Of a DNA stretch of 64,000 nucleotides, positions 44,245 to 57,791 are shown in pieces. Below the pieces are notes generated by a model. That model saw nothing but the letters and a program-made list of their open reading frames with translations, made no database searches and was not told where the DNA came from. The position numbers and the translations under genes are program-made. The DNA lies in assembly GCF_019175385.1 (NCBI RefSeq), contig NC_083339.1, positions 78,078,307 to 78,142,306 of the forward strand, in the 5' to 3' direction. Source of the DNA: Lycium barbarum. Its lineage: Eukaryota > Streptophyta > Magnoliopsida > Solanales > Solanaceae. The first letter of the stretch is position 1. The number at the start of each line of letters is the position of its first letter.

Positions 44245-46824
44245 TGTTATACCCCGTACATTTATACATCGAATTATTCGCAAGCAAATCGACTCAAGTT
44301 AAAGGCAGAGTTATTTTCGGACACGAAATAGAAATCTTTAATTTTCAATTTTAATTAAAACATAAATTGTTTATAAATTTTATTTAGTGTAAAAATATTA
44401 TTGGAGATTAGGGATTAATTAATTGTGATTAGATTACTAAGTAATAATTAGTGATTAATTAATTTAATTATTGAGAGTGGGCCCTACCCGAAAAAAAATA
44501 AAAATAAAACAAGTCAAGAAAATAATTTAATGAGTCACAAGGAGGGGAGGGGGGTACGTGTCTATACATGGGAAACCATATATAAGTTGTTGGCAAGTGA
44601 AGAAATCAACACTTGATTTCATTTTTGCAAAAAATTTGCTTAAGAAAAAAAAACAAAAGAGCAGCCATGGCTGCTACTTTTCACGGCCAGCCATGGCTGT
44701 TTTAAAAAAAAACAAATTTTATTTGATTTAATTCCAAGGTGATTTACAAGTTCAAGGAGGTAATAGCAACATTGGATATTGAATCGAGGAAGAAGAAATT
44801 GCGAAATTGGAGCAATTAAGAGTAGAAATTCCTCCGAGAAAATTAAGGTAAGATTTTCTTGTTTTAGGGTGTAATTGTGTTAATAGTGTTGTGATGGAGT
44901 TATTAAAATTGGATTGGACGAAATTGAAATTGAGAAAATGTATGAAATCGATGCTATAGGGAATTGTGGGTTGAAATGGATTTAGAAAGGTTGTTGGGTT
45001 GTTAGAATTGTTATGGGTTGAAATGAGAGAACTATATTATATATATATATATATATATATTTCTGTTGTTGGTATTTCAATGTTAACAGGAGAATAATTG
45101 GAAATTCGCATTAGGCGAATATAAAGGGGAAATGCTGCCCGATTTTCGTTAAATCCTTAATAATGAAAATCCCCAAACTAGAATGTATAGGTTAAAGAAC
45201 AAGTTCTATAAAGCGATGGGCTACGGATTTACGAGCTAAAAAGTGTAGCTACTGACGATAACATTACTTTTATGTTAAATAGGCTAAAAGAGCGACAAAG
45301 CGAACGGTTTTGCGATTAGTCGTCAACAAGTATGTAAAGCTGTCCCTTCTTTCTTTTGGCATGTCTTAGATTTAAGTGATGAATGATATGAACTTTGGGA
45401 TAACTCTATTCATAAGTTCCGAGTGTGATTCATGATTCTTCTTCACTTCTTGAGGCTAAAACTCTTAAGTGATTGAGTTTCCCCTCGAGTCCTCTATACG
45501 TTAGATAGTAGTTGGTGTGTGAAAGTTCCTATTCTTAAAGACTCTGTAATGATTAATGTCCTTGACTTCCAACAATTGTTTTGCATTATCTTGGCACATG
45601 ACGTATGATTCCTGAGGCTTTATTTGGTATAGTTCCTATTGACATCCATACTTACCATGACTATTGTCTTGATATTCGAGTGTTAGTTAGTCCACTTATT
45701 CTGTTGAGTCTCAGATGATGATGTAGTTGCATATAGTTGCTCATGATATTCTACTCGTGCTTACTATTATTGTATCATTCACCGAGTCCCGGGCCAGGTA
45801 TATTATCGTGCACAGTGTCGCTGCATTATTCACCGAGTCCCTTACTAGAGGGCCGGGTACGGTATATGTATATGATGATATGATTATGGCACCGATTCCC
45901 ATGATGGGCCGGGTACGGTATACGTGTACACGACTTTATTCACCGAGTCTCTTACTAAAGGTCCAGGTACGGTATATATATATATGATGATATGATGATA
46001 TGATAATATGACTTTATTCACCGAGTTCCATAATGGGCCAGGTATGGTATATGATGATATGATGATATGATAATATGATCTTATTCACCGAGTCCCATAA
46101 TGGGCCGGGTATGGTATATGATAATGATAAGCATGATGGTATTTCGTAAGGCACAGGTACAGTGATTTCTTGAGTATCATACTTGTCCCCTGGAATCTCT
46201 ACTTAAGTTATGATCCTTTTTACTGTATTTCATGCTTTATATACTCTGTACATATTGCGTACTGACCCCCTTTCTCCGGGGGGCTGCGTTTCATGCCCGC
46301 AGGTACAGATAGCCGGTTGGTGACCCCTCAGCATAGGACTCCTACTCAGCTGTTTTGGGAGAGCTCCGTTGTTCCGGAGCATAGACTTTTGGCATAAATA
46401 TTATGATATATGCATATATGTTTATCCAGGGGTACGGCGGGGCCCTGTCCCGTCATATTTCGCAATTCGTACTCTTAGAGGTCTGTAGACATATGTGTGG
46501 GTTGTGTACGAGTTCTGTTCAGCTTTGTCTATACGATGTGCTGTGGTATGATGTTCGTCTGTAGTGGCAGCCTTGTCGGCTTGCATATGATATTGATATG
46601 TGATGGCAGCCTTGTCAGTTTGCGTTTTATTTCATGATATGATTAGTTGTGACTCCTCAGGAGACAGTTGATCTGGAAATATATATATATGACGATGTTA
46701 CGAACTTTGGAGTTCCTTTATAAATTTCCGTATTGTCGTAGTTTCAGTTTGATTATTTTTAACAGGTTCATGTACGGGTGTCCAGTTCGGGCACTAGTCA
46801 CGGCCTACGGGTTGGGTCGTGACA
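44245..46824 (+). mobile_element. 3' LTR of element J (2580 bp)
   Basis: Same termini and landmarks as the 5' LTR. The TA microsatellite is shorter (about 45035-45060), the CACCGAGTCC array lies at 45780-46118, and the hairpin module at 46245-46303. Confidence 0.93.
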
Positions 46825-46829
46825 TAAGA

Positions 46830-48434
46830 CAATGATATAAAGAAGATACTCATATGGAACATCAGAATCTAACTGCCAAGTATAAGAAAAAAAATCATGT
46901 TGTCTTACTCATACTCATCATCATATCATATCATATATGCATCATGTATAAACTGCCCGTCCATATCGGATCGGTGTGATAATCAAAATATGAGCCTGCG
47001 TTCAGGCCTCCGGCGTCCGGGGTAACATCTCATGCCGCCCACTAGTGGTGTCTTCCCATGCCATTTGGCCATGGTGTATCATATAGTTGCCCGCCTTGGC
47101 GGTGACTGCCCGGCCAAATAGGCGCGGTGTAATAGTAATATCATCATATGCTCATCACAATACGCTTAGCTTATCATAATACATACATAAGGCTCAAGAT
47201 CAACCATACTCTATCGGGGTGACGTAAGGTCGTGATCCCCCAATTGCATTATGGAACAACCATGGACATTTGGCCTCACCTTGAAGGAATTAGCATATAA
47301 GGTGAGTGTAAGCGATAAATAACATCATTAGACTTTTTATACTTTAACTCATTAACTTGTGTAGCTAATTATAGACATAGGCTCATGAATAAGAAATAAG
47401 TTACGCTATATGGTTCATGCCATTAGAAAGAAGGGACTAGCCTCACATACCTTCCTCGTTTAAGCAATCTAGCGTTCGTTTATTCTCCTTCAATGTCACG
47501 CCTCTACCTTCAAAAGAGGATTCGTACTAACGTTAGTTAATAAACTATAAGAACGCACTACTATTTCTAGAGACAATTGGGCAGCACTTCCTTTGTTTAT
47601 ACTACTTTTCCCATATTTCGTATCAACTTCCAACACCCACAACAAAAATTACAATATAGCAATCAACAATCATCATTCATATACAATGACCATGATCCAC
47701 CATTTCTCTTCATTTTTCCCACATTTATGGTTTTGGGTTCGCTATCGTATTTTATCATGTATCACACATATCTCATGGTCTACATGTCATTTATAACGTA
47801 TTCATACTCACAACACACTAACATTCATGATTCAATTCCACTACCATTCACTCATGGCACTATTCACTCATTTATGACCCATTTGCTATGCTTTTCGACA
47901 ATTCGGGTATCTTAACCTGCCAATACCTTAAAAAACAAGAAATTTTCATGAAACTCACCTTAGATGATGGTTGAACAAGCTTTGAATGGATTTACTCCTC
48001 TAGCACCAAAACCCTACTTCAATTCTCACACTTGATTTTGTGGGTCTCATGTAATTAATCACCAATCTCCCTTGAGTTCTTGAAATTGAAGAGTAGAGAG
48101 TATTCTAGGAGTTTCTAGAGAGAAATATCGTGAAGATAAAATGATTTGAATGAGCTTGGGTCTCTTTTTAATGGTCTAAAATCTATTCTGGAATGAACAG
48201 TGACTGAGGTGTACAGTGGTCGTAAACCCACTTTACGGTCTGTATTCCAAGTCGTTTTTAACCATTTGAAGCATTTGACATAAAGTTCAAATTTTTGAAA
48301 GGTTAGAGGACGATAGCAGTTTACGGTCCGTAAATCACTTTACGGGCCGTATTCCACTTTACGACCAATTGGGTCAAAGTGCAAACCTGCAACTTTTCAT
48401 TGTACGTTCGCGGGGAAATTTCCGAGGTGTAACA
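46830..48434 (-). mobile_element. 5' LTR of element I, 5' piece
   Basis: Resumes after the second TAAGA. On the minus strand it starts TGTTACACCTCGGAAATTTC at 48434. It carries TACGG/CCGTA palindromes (48225-48365), the GGAAGTGCTGCC motif (about 47578), AAG|GTGAGTTTC (about 47962) and AG|GTATGTGAGG (about 47450), matching the B family. Confidence 0.82.
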
Positions 48435-50911
48435 GTTTGGGAGTTGATATAGAATATGGGGAAAGTTGTATAAACAAAGGAAATTCTGCCCAATTTTCTT
48501 TAGCTTTAGTAAGCACATTTAAGTAATCGATTAGTTAATGTTAATGCGGATTCTCTTGAAGGTAGAAACGTGGGCATCAAAGGAGAACAAGCAAACGATA
48601 GATTAGTTAAACGAAAAAGGTATGTGAGGCTAGTCCTTTCTTTCTATGGCATGATTTTTTCTTCTTCTTCATGAATCCTCTACATCCCGAAAAGCTAAGA
48701 GTCTATGTTCATGAATAGCACATGAGATAAGAGATACATTACGCGTCCAATAATGATGATGATGAGCTTAAGTCTAAAGATTCTAGAGTTTATGAGATTA
48801 TTTTCCTATACGGCCAAACATACTGGCCGTATAAAACATACGGACCGTATGTCCAGCCGTATGTCTTGCCTAGAAAGAGGGTTTCACTGGACCAGATCTA
48901 TGGCCAGACATACGGTCAGTATAAATTATACGGACCCTATGTTGGTCCGTAGAATCTGGTCGGGACAGATTTTAAATGTTGATATAAGGATCTCTCTCTC
49001 ATTTGATTTCATTTCATTTCACTTCTTCACACTTCAAGAATTCCCTAGAACTCTCTCCATTATTCATCCACAAGAAACCAAGAGAAATCTCTGATCAATT
49101 TCATCAAACCCACAAAATCAAGTGTAGAAAACCTATCAAAGTTCATCTAAGCCAAGAAATCCCAAGGGAAGTGAGCTAGGGTTTTTGTGCAAGAAGAGAA
49201 TTCCCACTCAAGGTTTATTCATCCATCATCTAAGGTGAGTTTTATGATCATTACTTGTTGTTTAAGGTGTTGAAAGTTAAAAACACTTGGATTGTAGAAA
49301 GATATAGGAAATGGGTCATGAATGTGTGAATAGTGTCATTGTTGAGTAGTAGTTTGGGGTGAATTATGAATATTGGTATGTTGTGATTGTAAGTATGTGG
49401 TGAACGACATTTAGAACATGGAATAAGTATTATATGTGAGAAAATGCAATAATGAACTATGACCATGATTATGGAAAAATTGGAGTGAAATTGTGAAATG
49501 TGGATAATATAGATGGATGATGATGGTTACTTGTGATATTGTGAATGTTGTTATCAATGTTTGGGAGTTGATATAGAATATGGGGAAAATTGTATAAGCA
49601 AAGAAAATGCTGCCCAATTTTCTTTAGCTTTAGTAGGCACGTTTTAGTAATCGATTAGCTAATGTTAATGCGGATTCTCTTGAAGGTAGAAACGTGGGCA
49701 TCGAAGGAGAACAAGTAAGCGATAGATTAGTTAAACGAAAAAGGTATGTGAGGCTAGTACTTTCTTTCTATGGCATGAATCCTATGGCATGATTTTTCCT
49801 TCTTCTCCATGAATCCTCTACATCCCGAAAAGCTAAGAGTCTATGTTCATGAATAGCACATGAGATAAGAGATACATTACGAGCCCAATAATGATGATGA
49901 TGAGCTTAAGTCCAAAGATTCAAGAGTTCATGAGATGGTCTTCCTATAAAGTTAATGATGTTGTTTATTTTATACACTCACCTTATATCCTATTTCCTTC
50001 AAGGTGAGGTAGAATGCTTACAAATGCTCTATAATAATATCGGGGGTTCACGACCTTATGTCACCTCGATAAAGTATAGCTGTCTTTGAGTTTCTATGCA
50101 TGCATTATGATGAGTACATTATGATGAGCATGTATGATGAGGATATAATACCACACCTATATGTCCTGGCAGCACCGCTAAGGCGGGCGGATTATAGATG
50201 ATTACATCGTGTCTATATGGCATGAGCAGCACCACTAGTGGGCGGCATGAGATGGTACCCCAGACGCTGGAGGCCAGGCTAATGATTATCACACCGTACC
50301 TATATGGACGGGCAGCTTATACATTTATGCATACATGATATGATGATGATTATGAAGTAAGCCAGCATGCATTATTTCTTTTATAAGTGATAGTCAGATA
50401 CAGTTGCTCCTTATTTGATGCTTCCTTTATCTCATTGACGTATTATTATTACTTATGCCTCTCATACTCAGTACAATGTTCGTCCTGACGTCCGTTTTCT
50501 TTGGACGTTGTGTTCATGCCCACAGGTAGACAGAGTGGTGAGCTTGATCCAGACTCGTAGGAGCTGTTAGCTGACTTGAGAGCACTCCATTGTTCCGGAG
50601 GTGCCTTTGATTATTCTTTTGTGTACATATGTATATTTTGGGTACGACGGGGTCCTGTCCCGTCCCTATGTCTAGCACTCTAGTAGAGGCTCGTAGATAC
50701 GCAGGTGTGGGTTATATGGTCTCACGATGTTGCTATTATATATATATATATATATATTAGTTTGATAGCCGAAGGGCTTATGTGTATAAAAGTAATTATA
50801 TTTTTAGATGAAAATGATTCTTTTTATGATTTGAGTATGATGAGTGATAAAATGAGTGGTGCTCGGTGGTTGCCCCGGGTACCCGTCACGGCCCCTAGGC
50901 GGGTCATGACA
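48435..50911 (+). mobile_element. LTR K (B family), 5'-truncated with an internal partial duplication
   Basis: 48435-48811 matches the LTR part starting GTTTGGGAGTTGATAT, which appears again at 49559. At about 48812 the sequence jumps back to the upstream palindrome cluster (48815-48955) and then continues in normal order to the end GGGTCATGACA (50911). It has a TATA-like TGATATAAGG (48977), AAG|GTGAGTTTT (about 49232) and the hairpin module (50467-50525). It sits directly against the truncated integrase of element H. Confidence 0.78.
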
Positions 50912-53900
50912 CATACTTATGCTTAGAACGAGGTAAGCCTGCGCTGAAGTCCATATTAATCACTTCCCATTTCCATGTTGGAATTTCCATAGCTTGCAAC
51001 AATCCACCGGGCTTTTGATGCTCAATTTTCACTTGCTGATAATTAGGACATTAGGTCACGAATTTCGCTATGTCTTTCTTCATTCCATTCCACTAATATA
51101 TGGATTTAAGGTCATGATATATTTTTGTTGCTCCGGGATGAACAGAATAACGGGAACAATGGGCTTCTTTCAATATTTGATGGCGTAAACCCGTCAAATC
51201 AGGAACACACAACCAGCCTCGACATCGGAGAACTCCATCTCTAGAAATCTCAAATGATAACTTTTTCTTCTGGGGAAGTGTATTTCTGCAATGAACTATT
51301 ATGGGGTCCTCATACTGGCACTCTTTCACCTCAACTACTAGTGACGAGACAGCTGAATTCTGAATGGTAGCTCCCATACCGCCCGAGTCCATTACTCGGA
51401 CTCATAGGCTAACTAATTACTGGAGCTCACGAGCTAAATCTCTATTCTCGGGCTGAACATCGCATAGACTTCCCATAGATCTACGGCTAAGAGCATCAGC
51501 CACAATATTCACCTTCCCGGGATGGCATAGGATGCTAACATCATAATCTTTCAACAACTCCAACCATCACCATTGTCGTAAATTCAGTTCTTTCTGCTTG
51601 AAAATGTACTGAAGGCTCTTGTGATCCGTATAGATATCCACATGGACACCATACATATAATGTCTCCACATCTTCAATGCATGAATCACCGCAGCTAACT
51701 CAAGATCATGGGTTGGATAATATTTCTCATGTTTTCGCAACTACCTTGTAACATAAGCAATTACCTTACCATGCTGCATCAACACACATCCTAACCCAAT
51801 GCTTGAAGCATCGCAACAGACAACATAGCCTTCCGATCCCTCTGGAAGTGTCAGGACTGGGGCCAAAGTTAATCTATTCTTTAACTCTTGAAAACAACGT
51901 TCACAAGCTTCCATCCATTGAAATTTAGCTGATTTCTAAGTTAACTTTGTCAATGATGCCGAAATAGAAGAAAAACCCCCTACAAATCTTTTGTAGCAAC
52001 CTGCTAAGCTCAGAAAACTACGAACCTCCGTAGGTGTTGTAGGTCTCGGCCAAGTCTTCACAGCCTCAATCTTTTGGGTATCTACCTAAATTCCATCGGC
52101 TGAAATAATGTGCCCCAAAAAGGTCACCGAATTTAACCAAAACTCGCACTTTGAAAATTTTGCAAATAGCTCTTGAGTTAGGAGAACTCGAAGGACAGTA
52201 CGTAAATGATCCGCATGTTCTGCCTCGGACCGAGAATATACCAGGATATCATCGATAAACACAATCACAAAAAAATCTAGGAAAGGCCTGAACACATTGT
52301 TCATCAAATCTATGAATACTGGTGGTGCATTAGTTAGTCTAAATGACATTACCCGAAACTCAAAATGACCATATCTTGTTCTGAAGGCCGTCTTGGGAAT
52401 ATCTTTCTCCCTAACTCTCACCTGATGATACTTGGATCTCAAATCTATTTTTGAAAACCATTGGGCACCTTGCAATTGATCAAATAAATCATCAATCATT
52501 GGAAGCGGATATTTATTCTTGATCGTCATCTTATGCAGTTGCCGATAGTCAATGCACATTCGCAAGGAGCAATCTTTCTTCCTCACAAACAACACGGGTG
52601 CTCCCCACGGGGATGAACTAGGCCTTATGAAGCCTTTCTCAAGCAAGTCCTTCAATTGCTTCTTCAACTCTTTCAACTGTGCGGGAGCCATTCTATAAGG
52701 AGGAATAGATACTGGTTTAATATCCGGTAGCACATCAATAGCAAAATCAATCTCCCACTTTGGAGGGAGGCTTGGAAGCTCATTGGCGAATACATCCGGA
52801 AACTCATTCACCAAGGGGACAAACTGAAGAGTTGGCGATTCGGCTTCTATATCTTGAACCTGGACTAAATGATAAATACAGCCGTTAGCAATCATTTTCC
52901 TAGCCTTGAGATAGGAATTAAACCTACCTCTTGGAGACGCTGTATTTCCTTTCCATTCCAAAGCTGGTTCTCCCGAAAACTGGAGGCGAACCATTTTTGT
53001 TCTGCAATCGATGTTAGCATATTAAGAAGCTAACCAATCCATGCCCATAATAACATCAAATACCACCATTCTCAACTCATGTAAATCAGCCATAGTGTGA
53101 AGATTATAGATAACAACTGCATAATTTCTATATACTCGACTAGCTATTACCGGTTCACCAACGGGTGTAGATACCTCAAAAGGTTTGATTGACTCCGGTT
53201 TGACCCCAAATCGACCCGCAATATATGGAGTAACATATGACAATGTGGAACCGGGATCTATCAATGCATATACATCAAGAGAAATACCGATAATATACCT
53301 GCGACGACATCAGGGGAGGACACAAGATCCTACCATCCAGCCAAAGCATAGATACAGTGTTGAGGACCACTAGAGCTGGGAGCTCCTCCTCTACCTCTAC
53401 CATGGCTGGCCGTCACCTATGAACCTTGCCCCAGAGGGCGTATAGATGATGAAGGCCCGGTTGCCAACCCTGAAGGCTGGACCTTACTCATACCACCAAT
53501 TGAAGGGCAGTCACGTACGATATGGCCTGGCCAACCGTATGTATAGCAAACATCTGACTTAGTCAACACTGTCACAAATGTAGCTTCCCACGCAGAGAAC
53601 ATCGTGGCATGGGTGGCCTTGCCTGACCCGAGTCGCCTCTGTAATGAGAACCTGAAGCTGTAAAACTCTGACTCGGCCCGGAGTGAGTAGATCTATCAAA
53701 TCTCTGGCCCGTAAACCGTGGAGGCGCACTAGTCATAGAATAGCCTGAATGCCTAGAAAACTGCTACATTTGCCCTCCTCTAAACTCACTAGTCTAACCC
53801 AAAGATCTAGCCCTCTTGTTACCCTCTGTCAAGCTCACGCTCACCTCTTTGTGGTTGTTGGCTTTCCTCCAAATTCTGGGCGTGGGCTTGAATACGAGAA

Positions 53901-54102
53901 ATATCCATATTGTCCTGAAGGGACGCAGTGAAGCACTTATCCATTAAATATGGCCTTGAGCTACTCAAGAATCGGTGTACTCGATCACCCATATTCGCTA
54001 CCATGGCCGGAGCATACCTAGCCAAAGAATTGAAGTGGAGACTATACCATAAGGGACTCATACTTCCTTGCCTAAGATTCAAGAACTTTTCAGCTCTAGC
54101 CC
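50912..54102 (-). pseudogene. gag-pol: Element H gag-pol, part after the solo LTR (gag end to integrase start)
   Basis: On the minus strand from 54102: gag capsid end (NSLARYAPAMVANMGDRVHRF), degenerate zinc region (CYTYGWPGHIVRDCP at about 53550, with one Cys changed to Tyr), protease (MIDPGSTLSYVTPYIAGRF from 53264), RT in a 302-codon open frame (52994-52086; [17 protein letters not shown]), a stop-ridden RNase H (to about 51410), and the integrase zinc domain (51390-51060), where CPNC has become CPNY. It ends at 50912 just after the first integrase Asp ([11 protein letters not shown]), where LTR K abuts. The rest of integrase and the 3' LTR are not in the window. Confidence 0.88.
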
Positions 54103-56992
54103 TGTTATGTCCCGTGTTTTCGTATATTTGGAAATCGAGAAATAATCAAGACTTGTGTGTTATAAGGAAATATTTTGGTTTTTAGTGAATATGACTATAT
54201 TGGTTATGGAACCATTAATGTTAAGACATCGGGGAAGGCCGAGGGAAAATTTGGAATTTCGGAAATTAGTTTCGGGAATTACAAAACGGGACTTTTAATG
54301 AATTGGGCCAAGAAAAATATAACACAAAATTGAGGCCCAAAAATCATGAGGGTGGCCGGCCATAGCCATGGCCCAAACCCATTTTTTTTATGTCATGTGC
54401 TAGGCACATGAGCCTTAACTAGATATATATCATCTTAGCCTTAGTAATTATCTAGAACAAAACAAAAAAATTCAAGAACACCTCAAAGTGAGGCTCTCGG
54501 CCGAGAATGAGAAAGAGAGAAAGAAAAATTTTCCTAGCTTGTGTTGTGATCCAAAAATCTTAATTTTTGCATAGTTGTGAAGTACTCAAGACCCTCTTCA
54601 ACGGGGTATAATTAGTTTGGCACAAGAACCACGTTTGCGACAAGTCGGGTTTTCAAGAAAAGGTGAGAATTCTTACACTTTTGTGTTATAGAATTGATAT
54701 GAATGTGTTAAGGATTGAGAATAGACGAGAATTCCGTAACTTTGATGTATGTAGAAAGCCGTGGGTGTGTGTGTGTTTAGTGTTGGAGCCGTGGCACTTA
54801 TGAAGTGCAAAGTAATGTGAATTGATCTTGTTTAGTTTGTTTAGTGTGTTGTTGTGACCTTTATGTCGTAAATGAGCGTTTAAAGAATTGAATTGGCGTG
54901 GGAAAAGGATTTCGGATCATTACGGGAAAGTGTATACCTTTTGTATATTTGCGTATATCATTGTATATCTTTGATACTAAAGACTTTAAGTATGACTTAT
55001 GGTTGTTGTTAATGAATTCGGAATGAAATGATGCAAGTTAGTATGTTCGTCGGAATTGTTGACGTTTTGAAAGGAATATGGAAAGTGACGAACTTCTTGA
55101 ATCTATGTATAATGTTGGAACATAATTGGGATGTGATTGAATAATCTTGAATGATTGAATGAATACAATAATGTGGACATAAGTTTGGAATTGTGAAGTT
55201 TGAATGAAAGTTGCCAACTTTTATAGTAAAGAAGAATATTGAAGTTAGAATGATTTAGTTGTGGTTTATGTTGTTTGTGACGTTTGGGTTGTTGTTGTTG
55301 ATGTTCATTGAGCCGAGCTAAGTCTCGGGGGTGTTAGATATATAGGGGAAGTGCTGCCGAAATTTCGGTAGACAAAAATCAAGTTAATGGAAATATTAAG
55401 CCTAAGAATCTCTAATTGGTAACTTTGACCATTTGCAGATTCTGGACGAAACGGGATTTGATTTTGGGGAGAGCATAAGACGTCTATAAGGTATGTAAAG
55501 CTTCCCACTTCTTCGTTTGGCATGTCTTAGTGTGTTAGGTGAATTTTGGAACCTCCGGAGCCTTTCTGCTCCTCGAAACCCGATCTACAAAATGACTACT
55601 ATTCATTCAATTCAATTGATGCCTAAAGGCTCTATTTTGGATAGAATGCAACCAAATGTTCGAAACCTATCGAAATGTGATCGGGTTACTTTGAAATCAT
55701 TATGTATGATCTTCTGGCCTTTAAATGTTCGTAAATTATGTTCGCCACCTCAATTTGACTCGAGGTGGGCCCGCTAACCCCGAGACGCCCTATTTGTCCT
55801 ATTGGGCTGTCCTTTTGAATAAAGCTTGATATGATACTTTCGGTTTTGGAACTTCCTCCCACGAGATATGTATTGAATATTATGATATGCTAAGTTACGT
55901 TTTGAGCCATACGTACAATTTTGGAAACATTTTGTGAAATAAAACTTTGTATCGACTAAGTATTCGGTTATTTTGTACTATGAAATGACTTATGAAATCA
56001 TTATGTTTTGAAAGGCTATTTTGAAATATGATTTGCATTTGTTCGCTCACGACTCCGCTCGTGCCTTACTATGACTTCGTTCACCGGTTCCCGGGCCGGT
56101 TATGATTCGTGCGCCCTATGATAATTCGGCCGTATGCTGTGTTACGATTCCCGAGGCCTCGCCATAGGGCCGGGTTCCGTTTGGAGTTATGCTGTGATAT
56201 GGCTAGTGATGCGATACGCTCACTTATGTTTGTGTTCGGGGATGTACGGAGATTTGAAACCTTCTGGTGTTATGCTGTGTGTGGCGCCAGCGTCGGAGTG
56301 GCGACCACGTTCTCGAGCGTTTGCATGATTTCGTTTGCATTATGTATATGTATATGATTTGATACAGATTTTGGACATACTGATTGGTACTTCCCTTTTG
56401 ATATCTGGTTTGCTTTCAGTTTTGGCTCATATTTCTGCACTCCGTGCTTTACATACTCAGTACATATTTCGTACTGACCCCCTTTCTTCGGGGGCTGCGT
56501 TTCATGCCCGCAGGTGCAGATATTGGTGATCCTCCACTGTAGGCTTCACTCTTTGCTACTTCGGAGTACTCCTTCTTGACTCGGAGTCCACATTTGGTAC
56601 AGACTCCTTTTGCTATGTATATCTTCTGTACATTTGACTATTTGGGTACGGCGGGGCCCTGTCTCGCCATATGTCTTTATTTTGAGTTTGTAGAGGCCTG
56701 TAGTCATATATGTGGGGCGAGGGTCTTAAAGCGGTCCGTTTGTTTTGATGGCCCTAAATGGCCCTTATGCTTATATTTGCATTTTTGACCGGCGATGTCT
56801 ATTCCGCCTCAGTTTGGATCCGATATGACATTTTGATTTGTGCGACCGCTTAAGACATATTTTGATATAAACTATGTTTGGTATGGCTTTTATGAAATTA
56901 TGAAATAAGTTTGGATTTGGCAATGAATATGTAATTTGGTCTGGGTACCCAAGTAGGGTACCAGTCGCGGCCCACGGGGCTGGGTCGTGACA
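54103..56992 (+). mobile_element. Solo LTR G2 (2890 bp) inside element H gag
   Basis: Starts TGTTATGTCCCGTGTTTTCG and ends GGGCTGGGTCGTGACA, flanked by the perfect duplication AGCCC (54098-54102, 56993-56997). The gag of H continues on both sides. Landmarks as in G1, including the CATGTG-CTAGG-CACATG palindrome (about 54395), AAG|GTGAGAATTC (54662) and the hairpin module (56456-56514). Confidence 0.93.
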
Positions 56993-57582
56993 AGCCCACC
57001 GAACCTCAGGGGCATTTAATGTCGAAGGAAAGCATCAAGAAATTCTTTCCATACCGGGGGAGGTGCATTGACTCCCCTAAAAGACAACCATACCATATAC
57101 CAATGAACCGCAACATCCCGCAATCTATAAGATGCTAACTCCACCGATTCAACGTCTTAAGCATGCATTAACCGAAGTGTCCTCAATATTCCATCAATAA
57201 AGTTTTGAGGGTCCTCATCTGGCTTTGACCCGAAGAAATCTAGAGGGTTCAAGTTAATAAAATCACAGGCTCTTGTACTAACCGCCCTATCACTATGACC
57301 CATACCCTGCCGCTGGGCCTGAGCAGCGACTAACTGAGTCAGTAATTGAATGGCCTCTTTCATCTCTTGGCCTGAAACCTCTAGTGGAGGAGCTGGGGGT
57401 ACTGAAGCTGGGGCTGAGACTCCATCATGCTCCTCAGAAATAGGCAACGAGTGAGAGGACTGAGATTGAACCGTATTCTGGGACTCACCTTCCTCTATAT
57501 CCGTTAGCGGTACTCTTTCGGCCCGCTTTTCTGCCACTGTCTTGCCCTTTTGGGCTACCGTAGCTTTCTCCTTTACATCCAT
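56993..57582 (-). pseudogene. gag: Element H gag, N-terminal part
   Basis: Starts at the ATG at 57582 (MDVKEKATVAQKGKTVAEKR) and runs through the capsid start (LNPLDFFGSKPDEDPQNF). A stop at about 57157 follows, and further gag-like codons reach the solo LTR. It lines up with the gag of I and with the first 90 residues of the gag of E. Confidence 0.88.
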
Positions 57583-57599
57583 TTTTGAAATACACAACA

Positions 57600-57791
57600 C
57601 ACAGTTAAAGGAAAATAAATCCTTATATCATGGCTCTATCGCACGATCTTATGAAGAAAGAAGGTCATTCATTCCTAAAATGCCCACAGCCCCCTGTTTA
57701 TAAGTGTGGCGCGTAACACCCCCATAAACAAGACTCTATTGGACACGGCTCGTAGACACACCCTAGGACGGAATTGCTCTGATACCACTTT
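57600..57791 (-). promoter_or_regulatory. Primer-binding site and conserved leader of element H
   Basis: PBS at 57776-57787 (TGGTATCAGAGC on the minus strand). Hairpin at 57693-57732: 15 of 16 stem positions pair including G-U. The 8-nt loop TTACGCGC differs from GCGCGC by one base and keeps only a CGCG palindrome. Confidence 0.82.

Larger units (their letters stand above)
37223..46824 (+). mobile_element. Element J: complete non-autonomous LTR element without coding capacity (LARD-like)
   Basis: Two LTRs, PBS and PPT are present, flanked by the perfect duplication TAAGA (37218-37222, 46825-46829). The 4.4 kb interior has no gag or pol motif and only short frames. Long LTRs with a large non-coding interior match the definition of large retrotransposon derivatives. 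The LTRs differ at clearly more positions than those of E (by eye about 3% over the stretch compared), so J is older. Confidence 0.92.
31513..48434 (-). mobile_element. Element I: Tekay/Del-type chromovirus, interrupted by element J
   Basis: On the minus strand: 5' LTR (48434-46830 and 37222-36710, about 2.1 kb), PBS, leader, gag-pol, polypurine tract, then only about 30 bp of 3' LTR (TGTTACACCTCGG at 31542). It is the best preserved autonomous-type element in the window. Coding damage is limited to a few stops and one deletion with frameshift. Confidence 0.88.
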
